64,000 bases of DNA, taken from assembly GCA_965222345.1 (NCBI GenBank), contig CBDCTS010000004.1:186001-250000 (forward strand). Direction: 5' to 3'. Made by a program: the position numbers and the translations under genes. Positions within the stretch are counted from its first letter, which is position 1, and each line of letters begins with the position of its first letter. The stretch is from JADFGZ01 sp965222345 (GTDB lineage: Bacteria; Acidobacteriota; Terriglobia; 2-12-FULL-54-10). A model generated the notes under the pieces. That model was not told where the DNA came from. It worked only from the letters and a program-made list of their open reading frames with translations, and did no database searches. This document shows, in pieces, positions 54,062 through 62,470 of the stretch.

Positions 54062-54219
54062 TCATTTCCTCCGATCTAATTCCAGACCCTGCCGTTTGTG
54101 TCAGCAGAAACTTTAATTGTACCTAGAAGTGGCAGAAAATTCCTATTGGAAAGTACAAAATTAAGCACTTGAGAAACCCAAGCCAACCCCAGGATTATCC
54201 ATTCGACAAACCGGGTCAG

Positions 54220-54662
54220 TCATAGGTTTTTCTTGAAGCAAACGATGCGGCCTGTTTCAGCAAATCCCGCCGCACGGTGCGTTAGGTGGCTTATCTCGTT
54301 ATCCGTCTCCGCATCTGACGCCAACTCTGTGCAACCATGAGAGCGCCCCCACTCTTCCGCCGCTCGAATCAGACTTGTACCAACGCTTCGCCGTCGCCAG
54401 GGGGGGCCACATACAAACCTTCAAGGTAGGCTACCTAGTCGGAAACACATCCTTCTGCGTAGGCGCGAAACGAGAGTTCGACAAAACCAATGGCATCGCC
54501 TCGCTCACTGAACGCGAGCAACACTTCAATTGGTTCGCGTGTGTTCCCAGCGAAGTATCGCGCTATCTCGCTGGCATGTTCTCTCTTTGAAGAAGGCCAA
54601 AGGGACTGGCGCATTCGTTCCCAATACGTCGCATCCTCTGCCTGGGCAGGCCGTATCACCAT
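54220..54662 (-). pseudogene. Aminoglycoside 6-prime-N-acetyltransferase-like GNAT, dead
   Basis: A decayed acetyltransferase of the AAC(6')-type GNAT group, which in living form acetylates aminoglycosides. From ATG 54662 the frame reads MVIRPAQAEDATYWERMRQS, then REHASEIARYFAG and AIGFVELSFRAYAEGCVSD. It is interrupted by TAG, then resumes with VAYLEGLYVAPP. A frameshift of one base follows, after which RRSVGTSLIRAAEEWGRSHG, CTELASDAETDNEISHLTHR and AAGFAETGRIVCFKK complete the family pattern to the stop at 54220. The full length (about 147 codons) suits the family. One nonsense codon and one frameshift show loss of function. It was inserted between yceD and rpmF, probably by horizontal transfer. 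Confidence 0.75.
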
Positions 54663-54833
54663 GTCACTTCCGCCTAGCGGCCTTCTTCCGATTCTTGGCC
54701 TTCGGGGGGAAAGTACCATCCCGGACGGGCAACACTGCAGAGGCTCCTCAGGCCACATTACGGATCCATGCTGGCGCGAATTCGCCGCTTTCAGGTCTGG
54801 CCCAACGGCTCGAAAGGCATCCAGTTTCCGTTC

Positions 54834-55340
54834 TTACAGATCCGCCATAGGCGCCCACCGCGTATCTCCCGAAGACGATGTGCAGGCGCAAGCCCCTAGA
54901 TTGAGATTCTGGCCGCAGCCTGGGCAAAGTCCAGAGCAATCTTCTCGGCAGACGTCCCTCATTGGGAGGGCCAACAGGACCTGCTCCTTTATGGCGTCTT
55001 CCAACAGCACCCCGTCTCCATGATAAAAGCCGATTTCGAGCTCATCGCTGCTCACCGCGTCCGCTTCCTCCTTGGCGATTGCGGCAATGGGGCTATAGAA
55101 CAGGTCAAACTCCCTGGCAAGATCACGCCGTACAGGCTCTAGACAGCGTGCGCAAGAGACTTCGACTACTGTTTGAAACAGGCCGCGCAGGCGAATCTCG
55201 GAAGCCAACAGTTCAGCAGAACCCCGAATTGCTAATGGTTTTACCTGAACCACATCGCCGCCAAGATCGATTTTGCCCGGAGGGAGAGTTTCGTCAAATT
55301 CAATTGCCTGGAGTTCCAATTCATGGACATTCAGGAACAT
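54834..55340 (-). CDS. yceD: YceD/DUF177-family 23S rRNA accumulation protein
   Basis: Cytoplasmic protein thought to help 23S rRNA processing or accumulation, 168 residues from ATG 55340. It opens FLNVHELELQAIEFDETLPP and has the paired cysteines of the family: VSCARCLEPVRRDLAREFDL and, near the end, CREDCSGLCPGCGQNLN. The C-terminal TRWAPMADL is a little short but complete. Normally it lies directly upstream of rpmF; here about 770 bases intervene. The frame is open to 55364, but the family start favours 55340. Confidence 0.88.
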   Translation of the reverse strand: MFLNVHELELQAIEFDETLPPGKIDLGGDVVQVKPLAIRGSAELLASEIRLRGLFQTVVEVSCARCLEPVRRDLAREFDLFYSPIAAIAKEEADAVSSDELEIGFYHGDGVLLEDAIKEQVLLALPMRDVCREDCSGLCPGCGQNLNLGACACTSSSGDTRWAPMADL

Positions 55341-55411
55341 AGTCGCTTCCGCCGCCGTCTTCAATTATATGCACGTACGCCAGAGGCGCAACCGGCCAGC
55401 AACAAGCTGCC

Positions 55412-56575
55412 TCAAAACCGCGAGGAGTGGCTCTCAACGCCGGGAGCGGGAGGCACGGCTGAATGCTCGCCGATTAATTCCCGGTGCAGCTTATGAATAT
55501 AGTGGTCGGTCATTCCGGCGATATAGTCGCAGACGGCTCGATGCTTTGGTTCGCGCTTGGCTTGCTCGGCGTGCCAGGCCGGCATTCTTTCCGGATGGTC
55601 CAAGTAAAATTGAAACAGACTTTCTACCACCCGCGTTCCCTGCTCTTTATCCGCCTGAAAAGCGCCATGAAGATAGAGCCGCTGATACAGAAATTCTCTC
55701 AAGCGTCTCTTGTGTTGCTGGACTTCTTCGCTGAACCCAATCAGCCGATGGGGATGCTCCCGGACTTGTTCCACGGTTTCCGGGGCGAGCTTTTCCACCT
55801 GAGCCAGCGAGTTTTCCATCAAATCCGTCACCAAGAGGTTCAAAATCTCTTTTAGCGTCTCGTTAAACTTCAGCTTGGGAGCAGCCTGCGGATACCGGCG
55901 CTCGACGCCACAGAAAAAGTGCTCAAAGAGCGGCAGTTGCTCCCTCATCGATTCCAGCGACAGCAGCTTGGCTTCAAAGCCGTCGTCCAGGTCGGCGGTG
56001 AAATAAGCAATCTCGTCGGCTAAATCGATCAGTTGCGCTTCCAGCGGCGGCCTCTGATTCAGCAGATACTCTGCCAACTCCGGATATTCCTCCTGCGGAT
56101 AGTCCCGCGAGTGCTTGATAATGCCCTCCCTCACCTCGAACGTGAGGTTCAATCCTGGAAACTTCGCATATCGCTGCTCAAAATTTTCAACAATCCGCAA
56201 AGCCTGCCGATTATGCTCGAAGCTCTCCCCGAAAGTCTGCATGATTTGATCCAGACTTCTCTCTCCCGAGTGGCCGAAGGGGGGATGTCCAATGTCGTGG
56301 ACCAGGGCCAAGGCCTCCACCAAATCTCCATTTAGACCCATCACTCCGGCAATCGTGCGAGAGATTTGCGCCACTTCGATCGTATGGGTCAGCCGGTTTC
56401 GGAAATGATCGGAAAACCGCGCGGTGAAAACTTGCGTCTTGTCTTCCAGCCGCCGGAAAGCGCGAGAATGGACAATCCGGTCCCGGTCTCGCTGGTAATC
56501 ATTGCGATACGGATGCGGAGGTTCCGCGAACCTGCGTCCGCGACTTTGCTCCGGCTTCAGGGCGAATTCCCGCAT
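55412..56575 (-). CDS. dgt: dGTPase-like dNTP triphosphohydrolase
   Basis: HD-domain enzyme that splits dNTPs to nucleoside and triphosphate, 387 residues, cytoplasmic. The start region RNDYQRDRDRIVHSRAFRRL and EDKTQVFTARFSDHFRNRLT is typical; metal ligands follow in HTIEVAQISRTIAG and ALVHDIGHPPFGHSGE; a further Asp lies in LADEIAYFTADLDDG. It is the shorter, deoxyguanosinetriphosphatase-like form rather than the E. coli Dgt. It precedes yceD by about 70 bases on the same strand. Confidence 0.93.
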   Translation of the reverse strand: MREFALKPEQSRGRRFAEPPHPYRNDYQRDRDRIVHSRAFRRLEDKTQVFTARFSDHFRNRLTHTIEVAQISRTIAGVMGLNGDLVEALALVHDIGHPPFGHSGERSLDQIMQTFGESFEHNRQALRIVENFEQRYAKFPGLNLTFEVREGIIKHSRDYPQEEYPELAEYLLNQRPPLEAQLIDLADEIAYFTADLDDGFEAKLLSLESMREQLPLFEHFFCGVERRYPQAAPKLKFNETLKEILNLLVTDLMENSLAQVEKLAPETVEQVREHPHRLIGFSEEVQQHKRRLREFLYQRLYLHGAFQADKEQGTRVVESLFQFYLDHPERMPAWHAEQAKREPKHRAVCDYIAGMTDHYIHKLHRELIGEHSAVPPAPGVESHSSRF

Positions 56576-56702
56576 CAGAATTGAAACCTAGATTCGAAGC
56601 TGAGTTGGAAGTTGAGTTGAAACAAAGACTCGCAATGACCTGCCCAAAGCTTACTATGACCGGCCGGTTCCACTGGCTAGAACCAGTCGTTTTCCGCCCG
56701 GG

Positions 56703-57416
56703 CTACTCCGCCAACTCTTCCAGCCTTTGGGTAGCCGTCTCGCTGACCAGCGTACCCGGATAATCGGCGGCAATCTGCTGGTACAGTTCAACGGCCTCCT
56801 GCGGTCGTGTCTTCTGGTAAAGCTCCGCCAACGCCAGTTGTGCAGTTGCCTTGGGAACCGTGCTGGTCGGATTGTTCCCAATTTCCTCAAGGAGCTTTCC
56901 AGCCTCATCCTCGCGACCCGTCTGCTCGTAAATACTTGCCAGCACCACTTTGGCCAGGCCTGCCAGATCCTGATTCCCTCCGTTTGCGATAAATCCCAGG
57001 TCCTGTTCCGCCTCCGCCAGTTTTCCCAACTCCCGCTGGCACAGGGCGGCATAGTATTGTGCCAAGTCTCCTGGAGCAAACCAGGAAAACTCCTCGGAAA
57101 TGTCCGTAAACTGTTCCCATGCCGCTGTATATTTTTCCTCGGTGGTCGTGTAATACTCCAGATCGGAGCTGTTCGTGGGGGGATTAGAAAGAACCGGCGC
57201 ATGGAAGGTCGCTAAGGCACGTGCAAAGGCTGCTCCCGCCTGCGTCCGCTGGCTTCTCATATAAAGCAGCAACCCGCCGACTACTGCAATGATAAGCAGG
57301 ACCGCTCCACCCAGAAGCACTACTTTTCGGCGATGCTTGTAAAATATCTCCTGCACCGCCGCAAACCGGGTTGCAAACTCATCTTTCTTCAGTTCATGCC
57401 GTGTTAGGCGCGTCAA
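56703..57416 (-). CDS. Membrane-anchored TPR protein, YfgM-like
   Basis: A 237-residue inner-membrane protein with a cytoplasmic N-terminus and a periplasmic repeat domain. The segment KVVLLGGAVLLIIAVVGGLL near residue 35-55 is the single membrane helix. TPR repeats follow, for example VLASIYEQTGREDEAGKLLE and ALAELYQKTRPQEAVELYQQ. YfgM of E. coli is a chaperone partner of the Sec translocon, and the topology matches, but sequence alone cannot prove that role. It has its own gene start without a neighbour in close contact; dgt lies about 125 bases downstream. Confidence 0.75.
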   Translation of the reverse strand: MTRLTRHELKKDEFATRFAAVQEIFYKHRRKVVLLGGAVLLIIAVVGGLLLYMRSQRTQAGAAFARALATFHAPVLSNPPTNSSDLEYYTTTEEKYTAAWEQFTDISEEFSWFAPGDLAQYYAALCQRELGKLAEAEQDLGFIANGGNQDLAGLAKVVLASIYEQTGREDEAGKLLEEIGNNPTSTVPKATAQLALAELYQKTRPQEAVELYQQIAADYPGTLVSETATQRLEELAE

Positions 57417-57664
57417 GAAATCCTCTTAATTCTCTAGCTGCAATGGAAACCACAGTCCCCACGTCGAAAACATCTCTGAAGGCATCCTAACAAGTTGCCT
57501 TTTTCGCTGTCAACTGGCAGACGGGAAAAATACGTGACACCGGCCCCTGAAACCTGTTGGCATGGTCCAGGAAACGTCACCGGTTTTTCGTGCCGGGCAA
57601 CTATGCTATGCTCGGTGATATTGGGACCCATCCTGCGTATCGAAAAGCCTGCGAGCCATACAGC

Positions 57665-58540
57665 ATGAAGGGCAAAAGCATTTCCGAAGCTCAAGGCTTC
57701 CCGAAGAAGTCGCAAGGAATTCTGTATCTGGTGGCAACTCCCATTGGCAACCTGGAGGACATCACTCTGCGGGGACTGCGGGTTCTGCGTGAGGCGGACC
57801 TAATTGCCTGTGAGGACACCCGGCAGACACGGAAATTGCTGAATCACTACCAGATTCACGCCCGAACGACCAGCTACCATGAACACAATGAAACGACGAA
57901 GGCTCCCGAATTGGTATTGACCCTGGAGGAGGGAGCACGAATTGCGTTGGTCTCCGATGGAGGCATGCCCGGCGTTTCCGACCCCGGCTATCGTCTCGTG
58001 CACCTCTGTATCCAGCATAACATCCCTGTGGTGCCCGTACCGGGAGCTTCCGCTCTTGTTGCCGGACTGGTCGGTTCCGGATTGCCGACCCACTCCTTTT
58101 GGTTTTCCGGCTTCCTCCCTTCGAAAAGGAATGCTCGCCGCAAAACCCTTGAAAAATTCAAAGATTTCTCCGGCACGACTATCGTTTTTGAATCGCCTCA
58201 CCGCATCGTCGAGGCACTGCAAGACATCCAAAAGATCATGGGGAACCGGCCGACGGTGTTGGCCCGGGAGGTCAGCAAAATCCACGAAGAGTTCCTGCGG
58301 GGCCGTTGCTCGGAAGTCTTGGAGAACTTGCAGAATCGTGCCTCTATTCAGGGGGAAATCACTCTGCTGATCGGACAGGCAAAGGATGAAACTCCGCCTA
58401 TCCTCGACTCTCAAACTCTTCGGGAGCGGGTGGAACAACTGATGCGCGAGCAGAAAATGAACCGCATGGATGCCCTCAAGACGGTAGCCCGGGAACGCCA
58501 CATCTCCAAGAGCCAGGCTTATCGGGAATTTCAATCCTAA
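57665..58540 (+). CDS. rsmI: 16S rRNA 2-prime-O-methyltransferase RsmI
   Basis: Methylates the 2-prime oxygen of C1402 in 16S rRNA. The 291-residue protein from ATG 57665 shows the SAM-binding tetrapyrrole-methylase fold: LYLVATPIGNLEDITLRGLR, LIACEDTRQTRKLLNHYQI, SYHEHNETTKAP, and IALVSDGGMPGVSDPGYRLV. The late TIVFESPHRIVEAL and ELTKIHEEF-like EVSKIHEEFLRG are also typical. The frame is open from 57557, but upstream codons do not match the family. No strong ribosome site is visible. It lies divergent from the YfgM-like gene and upstream of the cysteine operon. Confidence 0.93.
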   Translation: MKGKSISEAQGFPKKSQGILYLVATPIGNLEDITLRGLRVLREADLIACEDTRQTRKLLNHYQIHARTTSYHEHNETTKAPELVLTLEEGARIALVSDGGMPGVSDPGYRLVHLCIQHNIPVVPVPGASALVAGLVGSGLPTHSFWFSGFLPSKRNARRKTLEKFKDFSGTTIVFESPHRIVEALQDIQKIMGNRPTVLAREVSKIHEEFLRGRCSEVLENLQNRASIQGEITLLIGQAKDETPPILDSQTLRERVEQLMREQKMNRMDALKTVARERHISKSQAYREFQS

Positions 58541-58636
58541 ACGCCCTAGCGATAATGCTGCGTAAAACTGATGCGCCTTGTTTTGCTTGGCCTCGAATCC
58601 GGACTCGGTCTCTCCGGCAGGTTCTTCCTGGTTCTG

Positions 58637-58665
58637 TTGACACACATTGGGCCGAAAGCTAGAAT
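58637..58665 (+). promoter_or_regulatory. Sigma-70 type promoter of the cysM operon
   Basis: A perfect TTGACA at 58637-58642, a 17-bp spacer and TAGAAT at 58660-58665. Transcription would start near 58672, giving a leader of about 90 bases before the cysM ATG at 58764. No gene or strong competing promoter lies between it and cysM. Confidence 0.7.
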
Positions 58666-58723
58666 GAAAGATTAGAGCAAAGTGAGCGCGAGCCTTCCCG
58701 CTCCCCAGTAAGATTCGACAACT

Positions 58724-58749
58724 CAGCAGGTTAGACATTACACCTGCTG
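58724..58749 (+). promoter_or_regulatory. Leader hairpin upstream of cysM
   Basis: A perfect 8-bp stem CAGCAGGT (58724-58731) and ACCTGCTG (58742-58749) closes a 10-nt loop, and ends 14 nt before the cysM ATG. It would be in the transcribed leader and could affect ribosome access. No match to a known riboswitch was recognised. Confidence 0.5.
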
Positions 58750-58763
58750 TATCTCATCACCTT

Positions 58764-59714
58764 ATGGCTAGTCGGATGGCGGTAGCAAAGAAGTCTCAAA
58801 AGACAGAACAAGGTAGCTCCTTGTTGAGTTGCGTGGGCAACACACCGCTGCTGAAGTTGGGCCGGATTGCCCGGCAGTTCAGCCCGGTGGAGATTTTTGC
58901 CAAGGCGGAGTGGTTCAACCCGGGCGGGTCGGTTAAAGACCGTCCCGCGCTGAACATGATTCTGGAGGGCGAGCGTGCCGGTGCCTTGCAACCCGGCAAG
59001 ATCATCCTGGATGCAACGAGCGGCAACACCGGCATCGCCTATGCAATGATCGGAGCGGCAAGAGGCTATTCCGTGAAGCTCTGCTTGCCCGCCAACGCCA
59101 GCAGAGAACGAAAGGACATCCTGAAAGCCTACGGCGCAGATTTGGTTTTCACCGATCCAGCACTGGCCACCGACGGAGCCATTCAGGAGGCGCGCGCACT
59201 ATACGAAAATGAACCGGAGCGCTATTTTTATCCGGATCAATACAACAACGAAGCGAACTGGAAAGCCCATTATCAGACTACCGGTCCGGAGATTCTCCGG
59301 CAAACGGGTGGCGAACTGACCCATTTCGTGGCAGGACTGGGAACCAGCGGAACCTTTATGGGAACGGGCCGACGGCTCCGTGAATTCAATCCGGCGCTCC
59401 GCCTGATCTCTTTTCAGCCGGACTCGGGTTTCCACGGTTTGGAAGGACTCAAACATATGGGCGCCGCGCTGGTGCCCGGAATCTACGATCCATCCCTGGC
59501 CGACGAAGATTTGGCGGTTTCAACCGAGGAAGCCTACCGGCTGGTTCGCACCATGGCGCGGGAGGAAGGCTTGCTTGCGGGAATATCCAGCGGAGCCGCG
59601 CTGGCTGCTTGTTTTCAGGTGGCCAGCCGTTTGCGGGAAGGAAAGATTGTCACCGTTTTCCCGGACGCGGGCGATAAATATCTGAGCGAGAAATTTTGGG
59701 AAGAGCAAGAATAA
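58764..59714 (+). CDS. cysM: Cysteine synthase, CysM type (uses thiocarboxylated sulfur carrier)
   Basis: PLP enzyme that makes cysteine from O-phosphoserine or O-acetylserine; CysM of Mycobacterium uses the thiocarboxylate of CysO as sulfur donor. The 316-residue protein has SLLSCVGNTPLLKLGRI, the PLP Lys in FNPGGSVKDRPALNM, the substrate loop DATSGNTGIAYAMIGAARG, and GTSGTFMGTGRRLREF. The context decides the type: the next genes encode a JAMM protease, a CysO-like carrier and an E1-rhodanese. The promoter at 58637 and the leader hairpin precede it. The start could be ATG 58764 or ATG 58776, since neither has a ribosome site. Confidence 0.9.
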   Translation: MASRMAVAKKSQKTEQGSSLLSCVGNTPLLKLGRIARQFSPVEIFAKAEWFNPGGSVKDRPALNMILEGERAGALQPGKIILDATSGNTGIAYAMIGAARGYSVKLCLPANASRERKDILKAYGADLVFTDPALATDGAIQEARALYENEPERYFYPDQYNNEANWKAHYQTTGPEILRQTGGELTHFVAGLGTSGTFMGTGRRLREFNPALRLISFQPDSGFHGLEGLKHMGAALVPGIYDPSLADEDLAVSTEEAYRLVRTMAREEGLLAGISSGAALAACFQVASRLREGKIVTVFPDAGDKYLSEKFWEEQE

Positions 59715-59769
59715 CCCGTTCGCTTCCCTTTTCCGTTCCGACATCATTCGCAATTAGAAACGATCCCCT

Positions 59770-60204
59770 ATGGCATTCGAACTAAACCGGAAAGAATGGG
59801 AACGAATCGAACAGCAAGGGATGGAGGCTTATCCCGAGGAATGCTGTGGCGTCCTTTTGGGAAAGGAACAGGACGGGCGCAAAATGCTCTCCGACATTTT
59901 GCCTTTGAACAATGCCCGGGAGGATTCCCGGCGCAATCGCTTTTTGATATTGCCTGAGGACTTCGTGCGGAGCGAGCGGGAAGCACGGGCGCGCGGCATG
60001 GAAATTCTGGGCTTCTATCATTCCCATCCGGACCACCCCGCCCGGCCCTCCGATTACGACCGGGAGCATGCCTGGCCCTGGTATACTTATTTGATCCTCG
60101 CCGTTGAGAAAGGCAAGCCGAAAGCTATGACTGGATGGCTGCTCGCGGATGACCGGGCGAGCTTTCTTCCCGAGGAAATGACCGTTTCCGGCGACGGAAA
60201 CTAA
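59770..60204 (+). CDS. mec: JAMM/MPN metalloprotease of the CysO pathway
   Basis: Zinc-dependent peptidase, 144 residues, that should release cysteine from the CysO-Cys adduct as Mec does in Mycobacterium. The JAMM signature is complete in GFYHSHPDHPARPSDYDREH, with the HxH, Ser and Asp metal and catalytic residues. A Glu upstream (AYPEECCGVLLG) completes the site. It lies 55 bp after cysM and 36 bp before cysO. In some other sulfur-carrier systems a JAMM protease also removes a C-terminal tail from the carrier; here that second job is possible because CysO has such a tail. Confidence 0.9.
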   Translation: MAFELNRKEWERIEQQGMEAYPEECCGVLLGKEQDGRKMLSDILPLNNAREDSRRNRFLILPEDFVRSEREARARGMEILGFYHSHPDHPARPSDYDREHAWPWYTYLILAVEKGKPKAMTGWLLADDRASFLPEEMTVSGDGN

Positions 60205-60240
60205 CTCCAAGCACGATCAGGAATCTAAGGAGCCTTCTGA

Positions 60241-60561
60241 ATGAGCGTGAAAGTGATTATCCCCGCCCCGCTGCGGCAGTACACGGAGAAAAACGACAGC
60301 GTTGTGATTGACGGCCAGACCGTGAATGAGGTGTTGAGGAACCTGACGGATCGTTATGGAGACTTGCGCAAACACCTCTACAGCGAAGAGGGGAAACTCC
60401 GCAGTTTTGTAAACATCTATCGAAATGATGAAGACATCCGGTACCTGGATAAAGGAAGCACCGCCGTAAAGGAAACCGATGTGATCAGCATTGTCCCCTC
60501 CATTGCTGGTGGCGGGTTTTCCATCGGACTTTCCATATGGATGCGAAGGGAGACGAAATGA
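60241..60561 (+). CDS. cysO: CysO-like sulfur carrier protein with C-terminal tail
   Basis: Ubiquitin-like MoaD/ThiS-family carrier, 106 residues, whose C-terminal glycine is activated and thiocarboxylated. The fold reads VKVIIPAPLRQYTEKNDSVV, VLRNLTDRYGDLRKHLYSEE and SFVNIYRNDEDIRYLDKGS, and reaches the Gly-Gly at residues 90-91 (VPSIAGG). Fifteen more residues (GFSIGLSIWMRRETK) follow before the stop. Classical CysO ends at Gly-Gly, so the tail must be removed before adenylation. AAGGAG is 8 nt before the ATG. The stop overlaps the moeZ ATG, giving coupling. Confidence 0.88.
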   Translation: MSVKVIIPAPLRQYTEKNDSVVIDGQTVNEVLRNLTDRYGDLRKHLYSEEGKLRSFVNIYRNDEDIRYLDKGSTAVKETDVISIVPSIAGGGFSIGLSIWMRRETK

Positions 60562-61742
60562 ATCCGATTACCCAGTTTGCAATGGAGAGAAAAACAGCGA
60601 AACTTTCCAATGAAGAAATCCTGCGCTACAGCAGGCATCTGATCATGCCGGAAGTGGGCATGGAAGGCCAGATCAAGCTGAAGCAGGCCAAGGTACTGTT
60701 GATCGGAGCCGGCGGTTTGGGAGCGCCGCTGGGGCTCTATCTGGCTGCGGCGGGAGTTGGCAAGCTGGGGCTGGTGGACTTTGACGTGGTTGACTTCACC
60801 AACCTGCAGCGGCAGGTCATCCACTCCACTTCGACAGTCGGGAAACCCAAGCTGGACTCGGCCCGGGAGCGCCTGTCCGGACTGAATCCGCACATTGAGA
60901 TTGCAACCTACGAGACGGCGCTATCCTCCCAGAACGCCCTGGACCTGTTCCGAGACTACGATATCATTGCCGACGGGACAGATAACTTCCCCACTCGTTA
61001 TCTGGTCAACGACGCCTGCGTGCTGCTCGGCAAACCGAACGTCTACGGCAGCATCTTCCGCTTTGAAGGGCAGGCATCCGTGTTTGCCACCGAAGATGGC
61101 CCTTGCTACCGTTGCCTGTACCCCGAGCCTCCCCCTCCCGGCTTGGTGCCGAGTTGCGCCGAGGGCGGAGTGCTCGGTATTTTACCGGGACTGATTGGGG
61201 TAGTACAGGCCACTGAAGTGGTCAAGCTGATTATGGGAAATGGCAGCTCGCTGGTTGGACGGCTGCTGCTCTACGACGCACTGGAGATGAAGTTCCGTGA
61301 GCTGAAATTGCGCAAGAATCCGGAGTGCCCCATCTGCGGCCCAAATCGAACCATCCACGCGCTGATCGATTACAACCAATTCTGCGGAATCACACCGGAG
61401 CCTCCCCCGCCGCCTGGGCTGACCGAGTTTGAGCTCAATCCGGAGGATGTAAAGGAAAAGATAGATCGCCGGGAGGAGTTCTACTTGCTGGACGTGCGCG
61501 AGCCGCACGAGGTGCAAATCTGCACCATACCGGGCTCGCATCTGATCCCGTTGGGCCAGGTGACGGCCCGCGTGAACGAGCTGAACTCCGCTGACGAGAT
61601 CGTCGTTTATTGCCGCAGCGGTAAGCGCAGCGGACAAGCCGTGGAATTTCTAAAGAAGGCCGGTTTTCGGAAAGTCAAAAACATGCGCGGTGGTATTCTG
61701 GCCTGGAGCGATCAGGTCGATCCCTCGGTTCCGAAGTACTGA
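60558..61742 (+). CDS. moeZ: MoeZ-type adenylyltransferase/sulfurtransferase (E1 plus rhodanese)
   Basis: Activates CysO with ATP and passes sulfur to it; 394 residues. The ThiF/E1 domain has VLLIGAGGLGAPLGLYLAAA, the arginine and Asp region NLQRQVIHSTSTVGKPK, DNFPTRYLVNDAC, CYRCLYPEPPPPGLVPSC and a zinc-type pair with CPICGPN. The rhodanese domain follows (FYLLDVREPHEVQICTIPGS) with the persulfide Cys in VVYCRSGKRSGQAVEF. GGGAG before ATG 60558 supports a start that overlaps the cysO stop (ATGA). It is the last gene of the operon. Confidence 0.93.
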   Translation: MNPITQFAMERKTAKLSNEEILRYSRHLIMPEVGMEGQIKLKQAKVLLIGAGGLGAPLGLYLAAAGVGKLGLVDFDVVDFTNLQRQVIHSTSTVGKPKLDSARERLSGLNPHIEIATYETALSSQNALDLFRDYDIIADGTDNFPTRYLVNDACVLLGKPNVYGSIFRFEGQASVFATEDGPCYRCLYPEPPPPGLVPSCAEGGVLGILPGLIGVVQATEVVKLIMGNGSSLVGRLLLYDALEMKFRELKLRKNPECPICGPNRTIHALIDYNQFCGITPEPPPPPGLTEFELNPEDVKEKIDRREEFYLLDVREPHEVQICTIPGSHLIPLGQVTARVNELNSADEIVVYCRSGKRSGQAVEFLKKAGFRKVKNMRGGILAWSDQVDPSVPKY

Positions 61743-61953
61743 CCTGTCCAGTTGCGACCGAGAAGGCCGGATCATTTTCGCTGTTTCGGTATAGTCAGGG
61801 GCACACGCACAAACAGGCAGTCCCCAAACGCCAACTGGGCAATCCAAACCGAGCTGGCCGTTCCCAGCCTGCCCTGAGCGAAGTTGAAGGGAGTTGGCGA
61901 AGGGGTCTGCCCGGATGTCTCCACCGGCCTCCGCGACACGGTTGAATTTCCCC

Positions 61954-62469
61954 CTACTGAATTTCCAAGGAGATGAGCTGCAATTGGGGAGGCCCCCGAT
62001 TCCAGGTGGCCGGAAGCCGATCCAGTCGTAATTGGAATGTCCGCTCTTCGCCCGACGCTAGAGGCGCAGACCGGGGCCGCAACACTTCCTGGTCCACTTG
62101 CAGGATAACCTGGCTCAGAACATCGTAAAAGAACAAACGGACCGCCAACTGCTGCACTACCTTCGATCCGTGGTTGGTGATTTTTCCGTCCAGATAAACG
62201 ATCTCCTGACCCAGGAAGTTCGCCTCCGCGCTCATCCGCAAGTCTGTGAGGAGCACCTGTGAAGAGTAGGCGAGGGCATCTTCAGTAAGCGGCTGCAGGG
62301 GCTCTGGGGCCTGCTGGCGGCTGCTCAGAAGAAAAATGACGGCCAGCACCACCGCTACAAATATCACCCCTACTAGTACCGGAACCGGGATGGAGGGATT
62401 TCCTTTGCCGGGCGTACCCTGGCCGGGTGCAGTCGCGGGATCGGATGCAGGAACCGTATGGTCTGGCAT
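61954..62469 (-). CDS. Single-pass membrane protein with FxLYD-like/DUF2393-like domain
   Basis: A 171-residue protein with a cytoplasmic Pro/Gly-rich start, one membrane helix (VPVLVGVIFVAVVLAVIFLL), and an extracytoplasmic beta-sandwich. The latter shows FLGQEIVYLDGKITNHGSKV and VRLFFYDVLSQVILQVDQEV, as in FxLYD/DUF2393-type domains of unknown function. It starts one base after the helicase stop on the same strand (TAG-T-ATG), so the two are likely co-transcribed. The upstream ATG at 62493 lies inside the helicase gene and is not preferred. Confidence 0.7.
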   Translation of the reverse strand: MPDHTVPASDPATAPGQGTPGKGNPSIPVPVLVGVIFVAVVLAVIFLLSSRQQAPEPLQPLTEDALAYSSQVLLTDLRMSAEANFLGQEIVYLDGKITNHGSKVVQQLAVRLFFYDVLSQVILQVDQEVLRPRSAPLASGEERTFQLRLDRLPATWNRGPPQLQLISLEIQ

Positions 62470-62470
62470 A

